From Bacteroidales bacterium (GTDB lineage: Bacteria; Bacteroidota; Bacteroidia; Bacteroidales; Muribaculaceae), in the NCBI GenBank assembly GCA_015061055.1, contig SUXH01000002.1:124001-188000 (forward strand): 64,000 nt of DNA, read 5' to 3'. Both the position numbers and the translations under genes were made by a program. The notes beneath the pieces were generated by a model, which worked only from the letters and a program-made list of their open reading frames with translations, was not told the DNA's origin and searched no databases. This document shows, piece after piece, positions 25,303 to 33,977 of the stretch; the stretch's first letter is position 1; every line of letters begins with the position of its first letter.

Positions 25303-26067
25303 ATGAACAATAACCGACCTCTTATATTCATCAGTAACGACGATAGCTACAACGCTCCGGGAATTAAATTTCTCACTGAGATTGCAAGAAGCTATGGGGA
25401 TGTATTTGTAGCTGCACCCGAAACGCCTCAATCAGGAAAATCATCGGCAATCACTATGGAACAACCTATACGGGCTCGACTTGTATCTCAAGAAGAAGGG
25501 CTAACAATATATGCCGTAAACGGCACACCTGTCGACTGCATCAAACTTGCACTTAATGAGCTCGTACCTCGTTTGCCTGATTTTATTTTTTCGGGAATGA
25601 ACCATGGCTATAATTCAGGGAATTGTGTTACCTACTCGGGAACTATGGGTGTAGTGTTTGAAGGAAGTTTCTATGGCATTCCAAGTATGGGATTTTCTTA
25701 TGGTTCTCACGACCATAGTCTCAATCTTTCAGCATGCGAACCTATTATTCGCCAAGGTATTGAGCTTCTTATGAATCACACATTCGACAAAGGCACTTGC
25801 TTCAACCTCAACATTCCTGCTTGCGAAAAGATTATTGGTCTGAAACCTGCTATCAATGCTCGCGGACGCTGGATGCACGAGTACGAAAAACGTATCGACC
25901 CGTTTGGCAAACCTTATTATTGGACTACCGGTTCATACGTTGCAGAAGACCCTACTAATCCTCTTAACGATGTCGCATTACTCGAACAAGGATATGCCAC
26001 AATAGCCCCCTGCACAGCCGACCAAACTCTCCACTCGGCAATAAAAGAACTTCAAAAATTATTGTAA
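25303..26067 (+). CDS. surE: 5'/3'-nucleotidase SurE
   Basis: A 254-residue stationary-phase survival phosphatase acting on nucleoside monophosphates. ISNDDSYNAPGI holds the metal-binding Asp pair (D13, D14), and NGTPVDCIKLAL and FSGMNHGYNSG complete the active site. Length is typical of the family. It is the last gene of the plus-strand operon and is followed by a strong terminator. Confidence 0.93.
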   Translation: MNNNRPLIFISNDDSYNAPGIKFLTEIARSYGDVFVAAPETPQSGKSSAITMEQPIRARLVSQEEGLTIYAVNGTPVDCIKLALNELVPRLPDFIFSGMNHGYNSGNCVTYSGTMGVVFEGSFYGIPSMGFSYGSHDHSLNLSACEPIIRQGIELLMNHTFDKGTCFNLNIPACEKIIGLKPAINARGRWMHEYEKRIDPFGKPYYWTTGSYVAEDPTNPLNDVALLEQGYATIAPCTADQTLHSAIKELQKLL

Positions 26068-26095
26068 GATAGAAACCTTACAAAGGAACTTCTAT

Positions 26096-26139
26096 AATCT
26101 CATTGTGCCACACTCGTGCCATAATGAGATTGTTTTTTT
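26096..26139 (+). terminator. Rho-independent terminator after surE
   Basis: AATCTCATT (26096-26104) pairs AATGAGATT (26123-26131) across an 18-base loop, followed by a run of eight T. Confidence 0.8.
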
Positions 26140-26221
26140 ATTACCATAAAAAAAACAATGTTACCCCACCGCTATGGTGCAGTAACATTCTCTATGCGTA
26201 AAAGACAGGAATTTATCAAAA

Positions 26222-26524
26222 TTATCTATTTGACTTCTTCCATACAGGGTCTTTGCCTGATCCCTTACATCGTTGACACACGCCGGTTCCTCTACAATCA
26301 GAACATTTTCTTTTTACATACCCAACTATATATCCTTTGCCTGAACAAGTAGTACATTTTCCTTTACCTTTACAACGATAACAAACATCTTGTGCTTGTG
26401 CCGACATTGCAATTTCATCTTGAGCGCCTACCGAAGTAGCTAAATCTGTATTACTTTGAAAACACAAAGCAATTCCACCTAAAACCATTAGGCTAAGGGT
26501 AAGAGTAATCCACAATTTTTTCAT
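26222..26524 (-). CDS. Secreted protein with four DnaJ-type CxxCxGxG repeats
   Basis: A 100-residue protein with an N-terminal signal sequence (MKKLWITLTLSLMVLGGIAL) and no J domain. The mature half consists of four zinc-binding repeats: CYRCKGKG, CTTCSGKG, CSDCRGTG and CQRCKGSG, the pattern of the DnaJ central zinc finger, where repeats 1/4 and 2/3 pair to bind two zinc ions. The open frame runs to 26587, but MKKLWITL at 26524 is the clear start. An exported stand-alone DnaJ finger is unusual; a redox, metal or folding role is possible but unproven. Confidence 0.72.
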   Translation of the reverse strand: MKKLWITLTLSLMVLGGIALCFQSNTDLATSVGAQDEIAMSAQAQDVCYRCKGKGKCTTCSGKGYIVGYVKRKCSDCRGTGVCQRCKGSGKDPVWKKSNR

Positions 26525-26691
26525 AATAATATATGTGTTAAGTGTTAAAAATTGAGCGAATATATATAGATATATATATATAACCAAATGTTTTTATATG
26601 TTTAATAACATCTACGCAATTTATTTACACTCCTGATAAGTATAAATGGATTATTATTAACCGCAACATCGAGCGATAACGATGACCTTTA

Positions 26692-27459
26692 CTACTTTAG
26701 CTTATCAAACTGATAACCTTTAGACTTCAATGCGTTTATTATTTCTTCTAATCGATAATATAGCTTATCGGTGCGTTTAGGCGATGTACCCGGGTGGATT
26801 AGGATTATACGACCATCAAGAGTGCGGGTTTGCTCATAGTTCATCAACGCATCTATCAGTTCTTGAGAAGATTTGTAATTTGCCATATCGGGAGTGGTAT
26901 AATCATCAAACGTCACTGTACCTGGAGTAAAATTCACCGGTACAACTCCCCACTCTCTTATTGCAATCACATTTTGTGCATTATACCACTCATATGGGGG
27001 TAAGAAATATGGCGCATCGCTCTTTTTTATACCTATTTTAGCCAATTCAGCATAATTTGCAGTCAAATCTTGCTTCAAACTATCATCACTCACAAGACTT
27101 GTGCGCATTCTATCCCAATCGGCATAAAGAATGTGTTTATCTGAATGACCACCGACATAATGCCCGCCCGAAATAACACGCTTTATCACATCACGATGTT
27201 CTGGCATTCGTAAGCAGTTGCCTGTAAAAAAGAAAGAACCTTTTAACTTATGCTTATCAAGCACATTTAAAATCGTATCAGCACCCTCAAACAACGAATC
27301 GGCACTAAACATAAGATAGACACTCTTGCCAACTCCAATGCGTTTCACCACCACACCATAGCTATCGCATTCATTGATAAAATCAGTGTGGCGACTACCT
27401 TTGTCACCACAAGCAACAAGAGCCATCGCCACACCTATATAAAATAACACCTTAATCAC
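26692..27459 (-). CDS. NodB-like polysaccharide deacetylase family lipoprotein
   Basis: A 255-residue predicted lipoprotein (lipobox ALVAC, Cys17). The NodB fold is indicated by SFFFTGNCLRMPE (75-87) and the metal-binding HSDKH (H105, H109), followed by APYFLPPYEWYN and IILIHPGTSP. The usual TFDDGP motif is replaced by MFSADS (50-55), so the catalytic base Asp is not evident, as in a divergent Bacteroidota branch. It may act on an unusual substrate or be non-catalytic. It starts 7 bases after the upstream hypothetical gene. Confidence 0.75.
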   Translation of the reverse strand: MIKVLFYIGVAMALVACGDKGSRHTDFINECDSYGVVVKRIGVGKSVYLMFSADSLFEGADTILNVLDKHKLKGSFFFTGNCLRMPEHRDVIKRVISGGHYVGGHSDKHILYADWDRMRTSLVSDDSLKQDLTANYAELAKIGIKKSDAPYFLPPYEWYNAQNVIAIREWGVVPVNFTPGTVTFDDYTTPDMANYKSSQELIDALMNYEQTRTLDGRIILIHPGTSPKRTDKLYYRLEEIINALKSKGYQFDKLK

Positions 27460-27466
27460 TTCTCTT

Positions 27467-28132
27467 TCAGTTCTTCAAAAAATCAAGTACAAGCACAAGG
27501 CTTTCCGGATTTTTCCACTTAATCTTATTCTTTTTCAAAAATTGTTTCCAAGCGTCTTTTTGACCGTCGGCAAGTATCTTCTCCACATCCTTTTTACCGG
27601 CCTCTATCACCTTATTTCCCAATTTCAAAAAGTATTTCTTGCACATATACAATTCACTACCGTCATTCTTTTCTTGCAGTAGCAACCCATGCTTAGGATT
27701 ATTCATTCCGGCAAGGTCTATCGAAGTAAGTTGGCGAGTAGCCGAGCTGTTTGTACTTGACCCATATGCACCTTTTGCTTGATTCATACCGCTAAAATCG
27801 GCATACTCACACAACAGCACCATATTTTGTCCGTTACTGCCCACCACTTGCATCAATTCACCATCGGCAAGCACAAATTTCTTTCCTCCGATTACCACAC
27901 TATCCATATCATTCTGACGAGATTCACATATTTTGTCGTCCTTAGGATTCACATAATGCAACTTATTGCCCATTAAATGTATATTGAATTGGGCTATACT
28001 ATAATCCTTACCTCGATAAAGCGTGCCTTCTTGGAAATTTTCCAAAAGATAAGGCCACTTTGTGTTTGGAGTGAACGCATTCATTGTCAATGCCACCACC
28101 AACATGATCATCAATGTTACTTGTTTTCTCAT
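27467..28132 (-). CDS. Secreted protein of unknown function
   Basis: A 221-residue protein with a signal peptide (cleavage near MNAFT, about 20). The mature part is Lys-rich with a C-terminal segment rich in Lys and Leu (KKNKIKWKNPESLVLVLDFL). No motif is recognised. It lies 42 bases after the C10 peptidase gene and 7 bases before the NodB-like gene, with no terminator between, so the three are probably one operon. Confidence 0.6.
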   Translation of the reverse strand: MRKQVTLMIMLVVALTMNAFTPNTKWPYLLENFQEGTLYRGKDYSIAQFNIHLMGNKLHYVNPKDDKICESRQNDMDSVVIGGKKFVLADGELMQVVGSNGQNMVLLCEYADFSGMNQAKGAYGSSTNSSATRQLTSIDLAGMNNPKHGLLLQEKNDGSELYMCKKYFLKLGNKVIEAGKKDVEKILADGQKDAWKQFLKKNKIKWKNPESLVLVLDFLKN

Positions 28133-28174
28133 AACAATAGCCTTTTATTAAGTTCAACCTTTATTTATCTCTAA

Positions 28175-29746
28175 TTAAAGAATAACCTTCGAGGTTTTTG
28201 TTCCTTGTTTCTTGATATACAAACCTTGAGTCGGATTTTCCACCTTTACACCTTGAAGATTATAATATTCCACAGGAGCATTTTCATCAATAGTCACATC
28301 AGTGATAGCACTTGCAGCTTTGATAGAGATATTGAACTGACGGCTCACCGATTCATTCTTTGTATTTGTTGCTGTGATTGTGATATTGCACATGCTTGTA
28401 CCTGTTACGATATCTTCATAATCCATAGCATTGATTGGCTTTGTAGTCACAAGATTTCCATCTTTCACTTCAAATGGAGCCTCTGTATAGCCAAACAATC
28501 CCTTTGGACCTTGCACCTTAAATGTATAGGTAACATTATCATAATCACATTCCACACTCACAGCACCTACCACTGTTCCTGCAGGTTGTTTTTCTGCTAC
28601 AACAGTATTAGAAAGAGATATGCTTGTAGGAGCACTGCTTGGAGCGCGAACGCCTGTAACCATACCATGACCCATTGTAAAACTCATAGTTGGACCACCG
28701 GGAACAACCTGTGCGGCAAGCTTATCTAGAGAGAAGTTACCATTACCAACGCCTCCCCAGCCCCAATTCACGTGGTAAAATGCTCCGTCATAACCATCAA
28801 GGTTAAAACAGTGACCTGCAGTTCCATCATCAGGATAACCATGATAGATTATAGGTCGACCTGCCTTAAGTTCGTCAAGAATGATTGCATTCCAATCTTT
28901 ATCACTATAATTATCACGTGAGATATATGTCACCGACTTTGGATAGTCAAAGTATTTCTTCAATGCGGCTGGTACCTTTGTAGTATAAGTACCAGAACCA
29001 CCAGGACCATAATTCATTTCAGTTGCCATACCACAATGCCACAAAAGACGTGCTACATCATCTTTGCTATTTGCACCGCTAAGGATATTTGCCCAATTAT
29101 AAGCAGGCTCCTTAGTGAAATCAATCGAAATATTACCATAAGAGTTGCCTGAATTAAAGCTAATGCTATTCACAGGACGCTCAGGATATTGAGGTACTGA
29201 CATTGCTTGAGCCATTGCCACAGCCACACAACCCACTACGGCACGACCGGAAGCATTGCTTGGACAATACTTATTGTAAGGATTTCCTTGATCCCAATTT
29301 ACCTTGATTATCGGAGAAACCTTATCGCTCGCTGCCTTTGGTTTAGCAGACTTAAGTTTGATTTCACTCTTATCCCAATCGGCATTGCGAGTTTTAACCA
29401 CATTTCTGTATTCAATAACTTGTTCTGCATTAAGACCAAGCCAACCACGCATATTATCAGGCATTTCAGTTGCCGAGAATGAGCCGTTTTCAGAATACCC
29501 CATAATTGGAGCCACCACATCGTCAGAATTCACCAACACCCAACCTTGTGGAGCAAAATTCACAACATAATAAGTTTTTTCACCATGGAAATACACCGGT
29601 GTAACCGATTCCACACTGCTTACACTCACATTCTTCTCTGCCATGAGACGCATAGCCGCCTTTGAAGCCTCACTCGGCGATACGTCTTTTGCAAAACCTG
29701 TTGCACATAGCAACAATCCTAATATAGATAAAGTAATTTTCTTCAT
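28175..29746 (-). CDS. C10 family cysteine peptidase with C-terminal sorting-like tail
   Basis: A 523-residue secreted streptopain/interpain-type protease. Order: signal peptide (1-19), Spi/inhibitory propeptide (about 20-145), catalytic domain with Cys173 in VGCVAVAMAQ and His312 in GHCFNLDGYD followed by YHVNWGWGG, an immunoglobulin-like stretch (about 375-470), and a tail EYYNLQGVKVENPTQGLYI like those of Prevotella and Bacteroides surface proteins. The proenzyme should be activated by removal of the propeptide. Neighbours suggest envelope or extracellular protein degradation. Confidence 0.88.
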   Translation of the reverse strand: MKKITLSILGLLLCATGFAKDVSPSEASKAAMRLMAEKNVSVSSVESVTPVYFHGEKTYYVVNFAPQGWVLVNSDDVVAPIMGYSENGSFSATEMPDNMRGWLGLNAEQVIEYRNVVKTRNADWDKSEIKLKSAKPKAASDKVSPIIKVNWDQGNPYNKYCPSNASGRAVVGCVAVAMAQAMSVPQYPERPVNSISFNSGNSYGNISIDFTKEPAYNWANILSGANSKDDVARLLWHCGMATEMNYGPGGSGTYTTKVPAALKKYFDYPKSVTYISRDNYSDKDWNAIILDELKAGRPIIYHGYPDDGTAGHCFNLDGYDGAFYHVNWGWGGVGNGNFSLDKLAAQVVPGGPTMSFTMGHGMVTGVRAPSSAPTSISLSNTVVAEKQPAGTVVGAVSVECDYDNVTYTFKVQGPKGLFGYTEAPFEVKDGNLVTTKPINAMDYEDIVTGTSMCNITITATNTKNESVSRQFNISIKAASAITDVTIDENAPVEYYNLQGVKVENPTQGLYIKKQGTKTSKVIL

Positions 29747-29775
29747 TTTTTAAGCATTTATTAGTAATTAGGTTA

Positions 29776-29783
29776 CAAATATA
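29776..29783 (-). promoter_or_regulatory. -7 promoter element (TATATTTG) of the C10 peptidase gene
   Basis: TATATTTG on the minus strand lies 29 bases before the ATG. The nearest TTTG (29810 to 29807) is 23 bases upstream, slightly too far for the consensus. Confidence 0.45.
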
Positions 29784-29844
29784 AAGAAAGAGTTTCAATT
29801 ATAAAACAAATCATAACTTTTTTCAATTCTTTTCACTAAAACAA

Positions 29845-29881
29845 TAAAAAAACCGGGCTATTCTCACATGAGAACAGCCCG
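29845..29881 (-). terminator. Terminator of the susCD operon
   Basis: CGGGCT-A-TTCTCA (29854-29866) pairs TGAGAA-C-AGCCCG (29869-29881) with one mismatch, and the minus strand then reads a run of T (29852-29845). It lies 22 bases beyond the last lipoprotein stop codon. Confidence 0.85.
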
Positions 29882-29903
29882 ACACTATTACTTATGAATA
29901 AAA

Positions 29904-31583
29904 TTACTTGCTAATTCTTTTCATATCCTTTACAGCCTTAACGCCTACATTCTTTGCACCAAAGCTCTTAACCTTAGCAGAAGCTGTTTCTGCACCGATT
30001 CTTGTAAGAGTTGTTGTAGAGAACTTATCTAGGAAACCTACTGCTGAAGTATATTCAAGGTCAGTAGCAACCCACGCCAAGTCAGTAGCAACCAAAGTTT
30101 GATCCTTAGTTACTTCAAACTCAATCCAGTCATTACCGCTCTTAGAGTAAGTGATTGAGCCATATTGAGTACCATCTTTCATTTGAACTGTACCAACTTC
30201 AAAGAATGCGCCCAAATACAACTTAGCTGTAGCCAAGTCATAATAGCCAACAAGTACAGAACCATCAAGGATCAAATTTTGTAAAGCTACACAACAACCG
30301 CCGGCTGGAATACCAAATTGAGTATCAAATTCTGGCATACGTGTAATAATCACGTTTTGACCAAGATCAACTGGTGCATTGTCATATTCACTCACACCTA
30401 CTGCTGTGAATACACCAGTAAATGTTTCTTCTGTTACAGGAACACCAGTACCCATAGTCCAAGCATTTTCAAGCTCTATAGCAGCATTTGGATTTCCGTA
30501 TGCATCTGTGAATGCACCTTCAGCAATCTTCAAAGAAATCTTATCGCCACCTTGTGGAGCTTGTGGAAGAACGAAGATGAATGAATCACCATCAACATCC
30601 CAATGAGTACCATAAGTAAGGTTGATTATTGTTTGAGTATTTGCATTTGTATATGTCATTGACACAGCACCCTTAGTTTCTTCTGCAGCAAAGATGTCTT
30701 GACCAAAAGACAATGTACCGAAGAATGTTTCAGCATCTTCAATAATTGTACCAAGTTCTGGGCTTACTGTTAAGTTTTCTTCAGCAACTTCGAATGCTTC
30801 AACTTCATTTTCACCTACAAGACCTACAAACTTACCAGTGTTAGGATTGAAACCACTGTTCAAAGCAGTACAAGGGTGACCGGCTGCATCAACAAATGCA
30901 CCTGCTTCCCAACTGAATGCTACATAAGCACCTGGGTAAGTGTTAGCTGTAATAGCGATAATATCACCATCAACCAATACTTCTACTTCTTCTACTGGTT
31001 CACTAACAATGTTACCCTTAACCAAGTCTTGATACTTGTAAGAAACTGCCTTAACAGCACCTTCTCCACGAGCAATTTCTTCTGAGAAAAGAACAAGCAT
31101 TGTCTTTTCTTCAGTATCATATTCATATTGCAATGGTTTTGGTGCAATTTGGTCTGTAGTAGAAACTGTCTTAACAACAATTTCACCTATGATACCCTTA
31201 TCATTTGCAGCCACAGCATATACTTGGTAAGTTTTGCCAGGTTGACAGATAGGAGTACCATCAGCCTTACGCATATTGTATGTGAAAGTCTTAGAGTCGT
31301 TTGTATTTTTCACTACGTTAAATACGCTTGAGTAAGTACCCTTCAATAGGCTTTCAGCGTCTACTGCAGCAGTGTCAGCCGATTGGTCAACCAAGATTGA
31401 ATAGTAAAGGGCATTTTCACCTGGATTCACTGTGAATGTGAAAGCAGAGTCTGTAGCTTCTGTTACTGTTATGGTTGCTGTTGGACCAACACCATAATTC
31501 TCTGTAACAGGATCATCGAAGCTGATGCAACTTGTTGTCATCAGGCCGGCAACTGCCATTAAGCTATATAAAATCTTCTTCAT
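29904..31583 (-). CDS. Lipoprotein with SbsA-type Ig-like domains
   Basis: A 559-residue predicted surface lipoprotein (lipobox MTTSC, Cys19). Two repeats, near 150-240 and 290-375, have the SbsA Ig-like pattern (LVLFSEEI ... AGAFVDAAGHP and SFGQDIF ... EGAFTDAYGNP). A C-terminal beta-rich domain with a GGCC pair (near 430) and a basic tail follow. No enzymatic motif. As the fourth gene of a susC-susD operon (24-base gap) it probably binds ligand at the cell surface together with SusCD. Confidence 0.7.
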   Translation of the reverse strand: MKKILYSLMAVAGLMTTSCISFDDPVTENYGVGPTATITVTEATDSAFTFTVNPGENALYYSILVDQSADTAAVDAESLLKGTYSSVFNVVKNTNDSKTFTYNMRKADGTPICQPGKTYQVYAVAANDKGIIGEIVVKTVSTTDQIAPKPLQYEYDTEEKTMLVLFSEEIARGEGAVKAVSYKYQDLVKGNIVSEPVEEVEVLVDGDIIAITANTYPGAYVAFSWEAGAFVDAAGHPCTALNSGFNPNTGKFVGLVGENEVEAFEVAEENLTVSPELGTIIEDAETFFGTLSFGQDIFAAEETKGAVSMTYTNANTQTIINLTYGTHWDVDGDSFIFVLPQAPQGGDKISLKIAEGAFTDAYGNPNAAIELENAWTMGTGVPVTEETFTGVFTAVGVSEYDNAPVDLGQNVIITRMPEFDTQFGIPAGGCCVALQNLILDGSVLVGYYDLATAKLYLGAFFEVGTVQMKDGTQYGSITYSKSGNDWIEFEVTKDQTLVATDLAWVATDLEYTSAVGFLDKFSTTTLTRIGAETASAKVKSFGAKNVGVKAVKDMKRISK

Positions 31584-31607
31584 AATTTAAATCCAATTAA
31601 TAGTTAA

Positions 31608-32480
31608 TTACTGTTTTGTCCATACAGATCCCAACAACAATTCGAACCAACCAAGTTCTGCACCATTTGCGTCAAATACGTGTGAACCGTAGAAATCGCG
31701 AATTACGATGTAGATTTGACCGTCTTCTTCGATGATTTCAGCATCGATAGTGCCACCTGTAGGGATAGCTGTACCATCTTCGCCATAGAAACCATGCAAT
31801 AGGATAGTTGGATATGTGCTTGATTTAGCAATAGTTTGGTCTACCGGAATGCTGATAATTGTCTTATCTTCGTTCACTATACCATAAACCTTTTCGCTTG
31901 TAGCACCAGGTACCATATTGCCAATCCAAACTGTATTGATGTCATTTTCGTCCTTGTAAAGTGTAACAATATCTTCAACTGCACCACCAAAGTTAGATTC
32001 AGATTGAAGCTTATAGTCGCCCAACAAGTAACCTAATGGGTGTTCATCGTCAACAATTGTAATAGTACATTGTGTATTCTTACCCTTATTAAATGTACCA
32101 ATAACTGTACCGATATTCAAAACAAGCTTAACGTCACCAGTAAATTCAGCATTGTCGATAATTTCAATCTTCAATACATTTGATTTTTTCTCAGGAGTAA
32201 AGCTCATTGACGCACCTTCTTTAATCTTGTAATGCAAACCTTCCTTTGCAGTCGAAGATGGATCCACTGAAATGGCAATTGTACCATAATATCCTTCAAT
32301 AGAAGTCAACAACACAGGGACTTCAGCAGAACCTGCTGTCTCGTCAACGCTAATAGCAGTCTTTGTGAATGCTACAAATGCATCGGCATCGTTAAATTTT
32401 GGTGAGTTATTAAGATTACAAGATGTAAAAGTCATCGCACCTGCAACCAATGCACCAAGTATATAATTAAACTTTTTCAT
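31608..32480 (-). CDS. Lipoprotein with Calx-beta-like domain
   Basis: A 290-residue predicted lipoprotein (lipobox MTFTSC, Cys20). Residues 35-145 resemble a Calx-beta repeat, ending in the characteristic CTITIVDDEHPLG. A second beta-rich domain (150-290) has no recognised family. It lies 23 bases after susD and 24 before the next lipoprotein gene. A surface ligand-binding role beside SusCD is inferred from position only. Confidence 0.7.
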   Translation of the reverse strand: MKKFNYILGALVAGAMTFTSCNLNNSPKFNDADAFVAFTKTAISVDETAGSAEVPVLLTSIEGYYGTIAISVDPSSTAKEGLHYKIKEGASMSFTPEKKSNVLKIEIIDNAEFTGDVKLVLNIGTVIGTFNKGKNTQCTITIVDDEHPLGYLLGDYKLQSESNFGGAVEDIVTLYKDENDINTVWIGNMVPGATSEKVYGIVNEDKTIISIPVDQTIAKSSTYPTILLHGFYGEDGTAIPTGGTIDAEIIEEDGQIYIVIRDFYGSHVFDANGAELGWFELLLGSVWTKQ

Positions 32481-32503
32481 TTTCTTAATTCTCGATTAAT
32501 TGA

Positions 32504-33949
32504 TTAATATCCTTCGTTTTGTTTCATATTAGGATTTACATCCATTTCGTGCAAAGGAATTGGCAATGCCCATTGATAGCTTGGGAATGCTACATTTTGA
32601 TTCTTGTCTTCGTGGAAATCTTTACGAACCACGCTCTTTTGTGAACGGTGGAAATCAAAGAAACCATGACCTTCAAATGCAAGCTCACGACGACGTTCAT
32701 CAAATATATTAGCAAGAGTTGCTGCTGGAGCTTCCACACCTCGCTTATTAGCGATAGTTGCCATATCCATATCAGCCGACACACCGGCAATCTTAGCGCC
32801 ATTTACAAGAGCTTCAGCACGTGTCAAATACAATTCTGAAAGACGAATCAAGCAAATATTGTTAAAACGAGGTACTGATGCACCTTCCTTACCGGGATAT
32901 TTCTTTGTATAGAATTCACCCTTGTTTTCTGCATACATTTCAAGACGCACGTCACCTTCTTCATACAAGTCGATAAGGTCTTGTGTTGCACACACGTCAG
33001 CCGATCCGTCTTCACCAAAGTTGGTTACATAGCTCAAGTGCGACCATCCTGAGTTATCCCAATAACCATTTTGGTTAGAACCAAACACTTCAAAGATGAT
33101 TTCACCACCTTCAGGAGCAACTGTTGCACCAAACATACTCTTGTATTCAGCTTTGTCAGCAAGAGCATACTTACCACAGTTGATTACCTTAGTAGCATAG
33201 TCGGCAGCACCTTGCCAATTTTCCATATGAAGGTAAACACGTGAAAGGAATGCTTGGATAGTTGTCTTTTGGATAGTAGCAGCCTTATCAAGAGCGCCTG
33301 AACGCACATAATCGTCGGCCATAATTGCTTCTGCTTCAAGAAGGTCGGCTTCGATTTGAGCATAAACTTCTTGAACTGTGTTACGAGCAGGGAAACCGAA
33401 TTCAGTCTTAGTTACCACAGGGATACCAAGAGCCTTAGGATCGTCAGCAGGAAGGTCCTTAACGTATGAATAAGGTTGTGCATACACACACACCATTTGA
33501 TGCATTGAGAATGCACGCATAAACAATGCTTCAGCCTTAATGTTATTAATCATTTGTTCTGTAACAACATTTGAAGTTTTTCCTTCAAGGTTGTTAAGAA
33601 TATTGTTACAACATGCTACAGTATAATATCCGTATGAGAACAAACCAAGTGTTGATGACTTATGGTAGTTCCATGTAGTAAGACCACGATAACGTCCTGA
33701 ACCTGCTTCTTGAAGAGGATTGCGAGCATTACCCACCATCATTTCAGCAGCCATAGTCAACTGACCGTCCATCCAGCCATCACTTTGCATCAATGCGCAA
33801 AGAGCAGCAGCAGCACTATTCAAACCGTCGTACTCAGATAGAGTCAATACGTCAGATTGGCTTCCGGTTGGTTCTTGTTCAAGGAATCCTTCGCAAGATG
33901 CAAACGACATTGAAGCAAGAACAGCGAAACCTAATAATATCTTTTTCAT
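32504..33949 (-). CDS. SusD/RagB family outer-membrane lipoprotein
   Basis: A 481-residue nutrient-binding lipoprotein (lipobox SFASC, Cys19) of the SusD family. An N-terminal TPR-like helical part (RAFSMHQMVCVYAQPY, LPADDPKALGIPVVT) and a C-terminal SusD_RagB domain (RFNNICLIRLSELYLTRAEALV, FDERRRELAFEGHGFFD) are both present. It caps the SusC barrel encoded 28 bases upstream and captures the ligand. The ligand, glycan or peptide, is not known; see the findings. Confidence 0.93.
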   Translation of the reverse strand: MKKILLGFAVLASMSFASCEGFLEQEPTGSQSDVLTLSEYDGLNSAAAALCALMQSDGWMDGQLTMAAEMMVGNARNPLQEAGSGRYRGLTTWNYHKSSTLGLFSYGYYTVACCNNILNNLEGKTSNVVTEQMINNIKAEALFMRAFSMHQMVCVYAQPYSYVKDLPADDPKALGIPVVTKTEFGFPARNTVQEVYAQIEADLLEAEAIMADDYVRSGALDKAATIQKTTIQAFLSRVYLHMENWQGAADYATKVINCGKYALADKAEYKSMFGATVAPEGGEIIFEVFGSNQNGYWDNSGWSHLSYVTNFGEDGSADVCATQDLIDLYEEGDVRLEMYAENKGEFYTKKYPGKEGASVPRFNNICLIRLSELYLTRAEALVNGAKIAGVSADMDMATIANKRGVEAPAATLANIFDERRRELAFEGHGFFDFHRSQKSVVRKDFHEDKNQNVAFPSYQWALPIPLHEMDVNPNMKQNEGY

Positions 33950-33977
33950 ATCTTTAATTCTGCTTTAATAAATTTAA

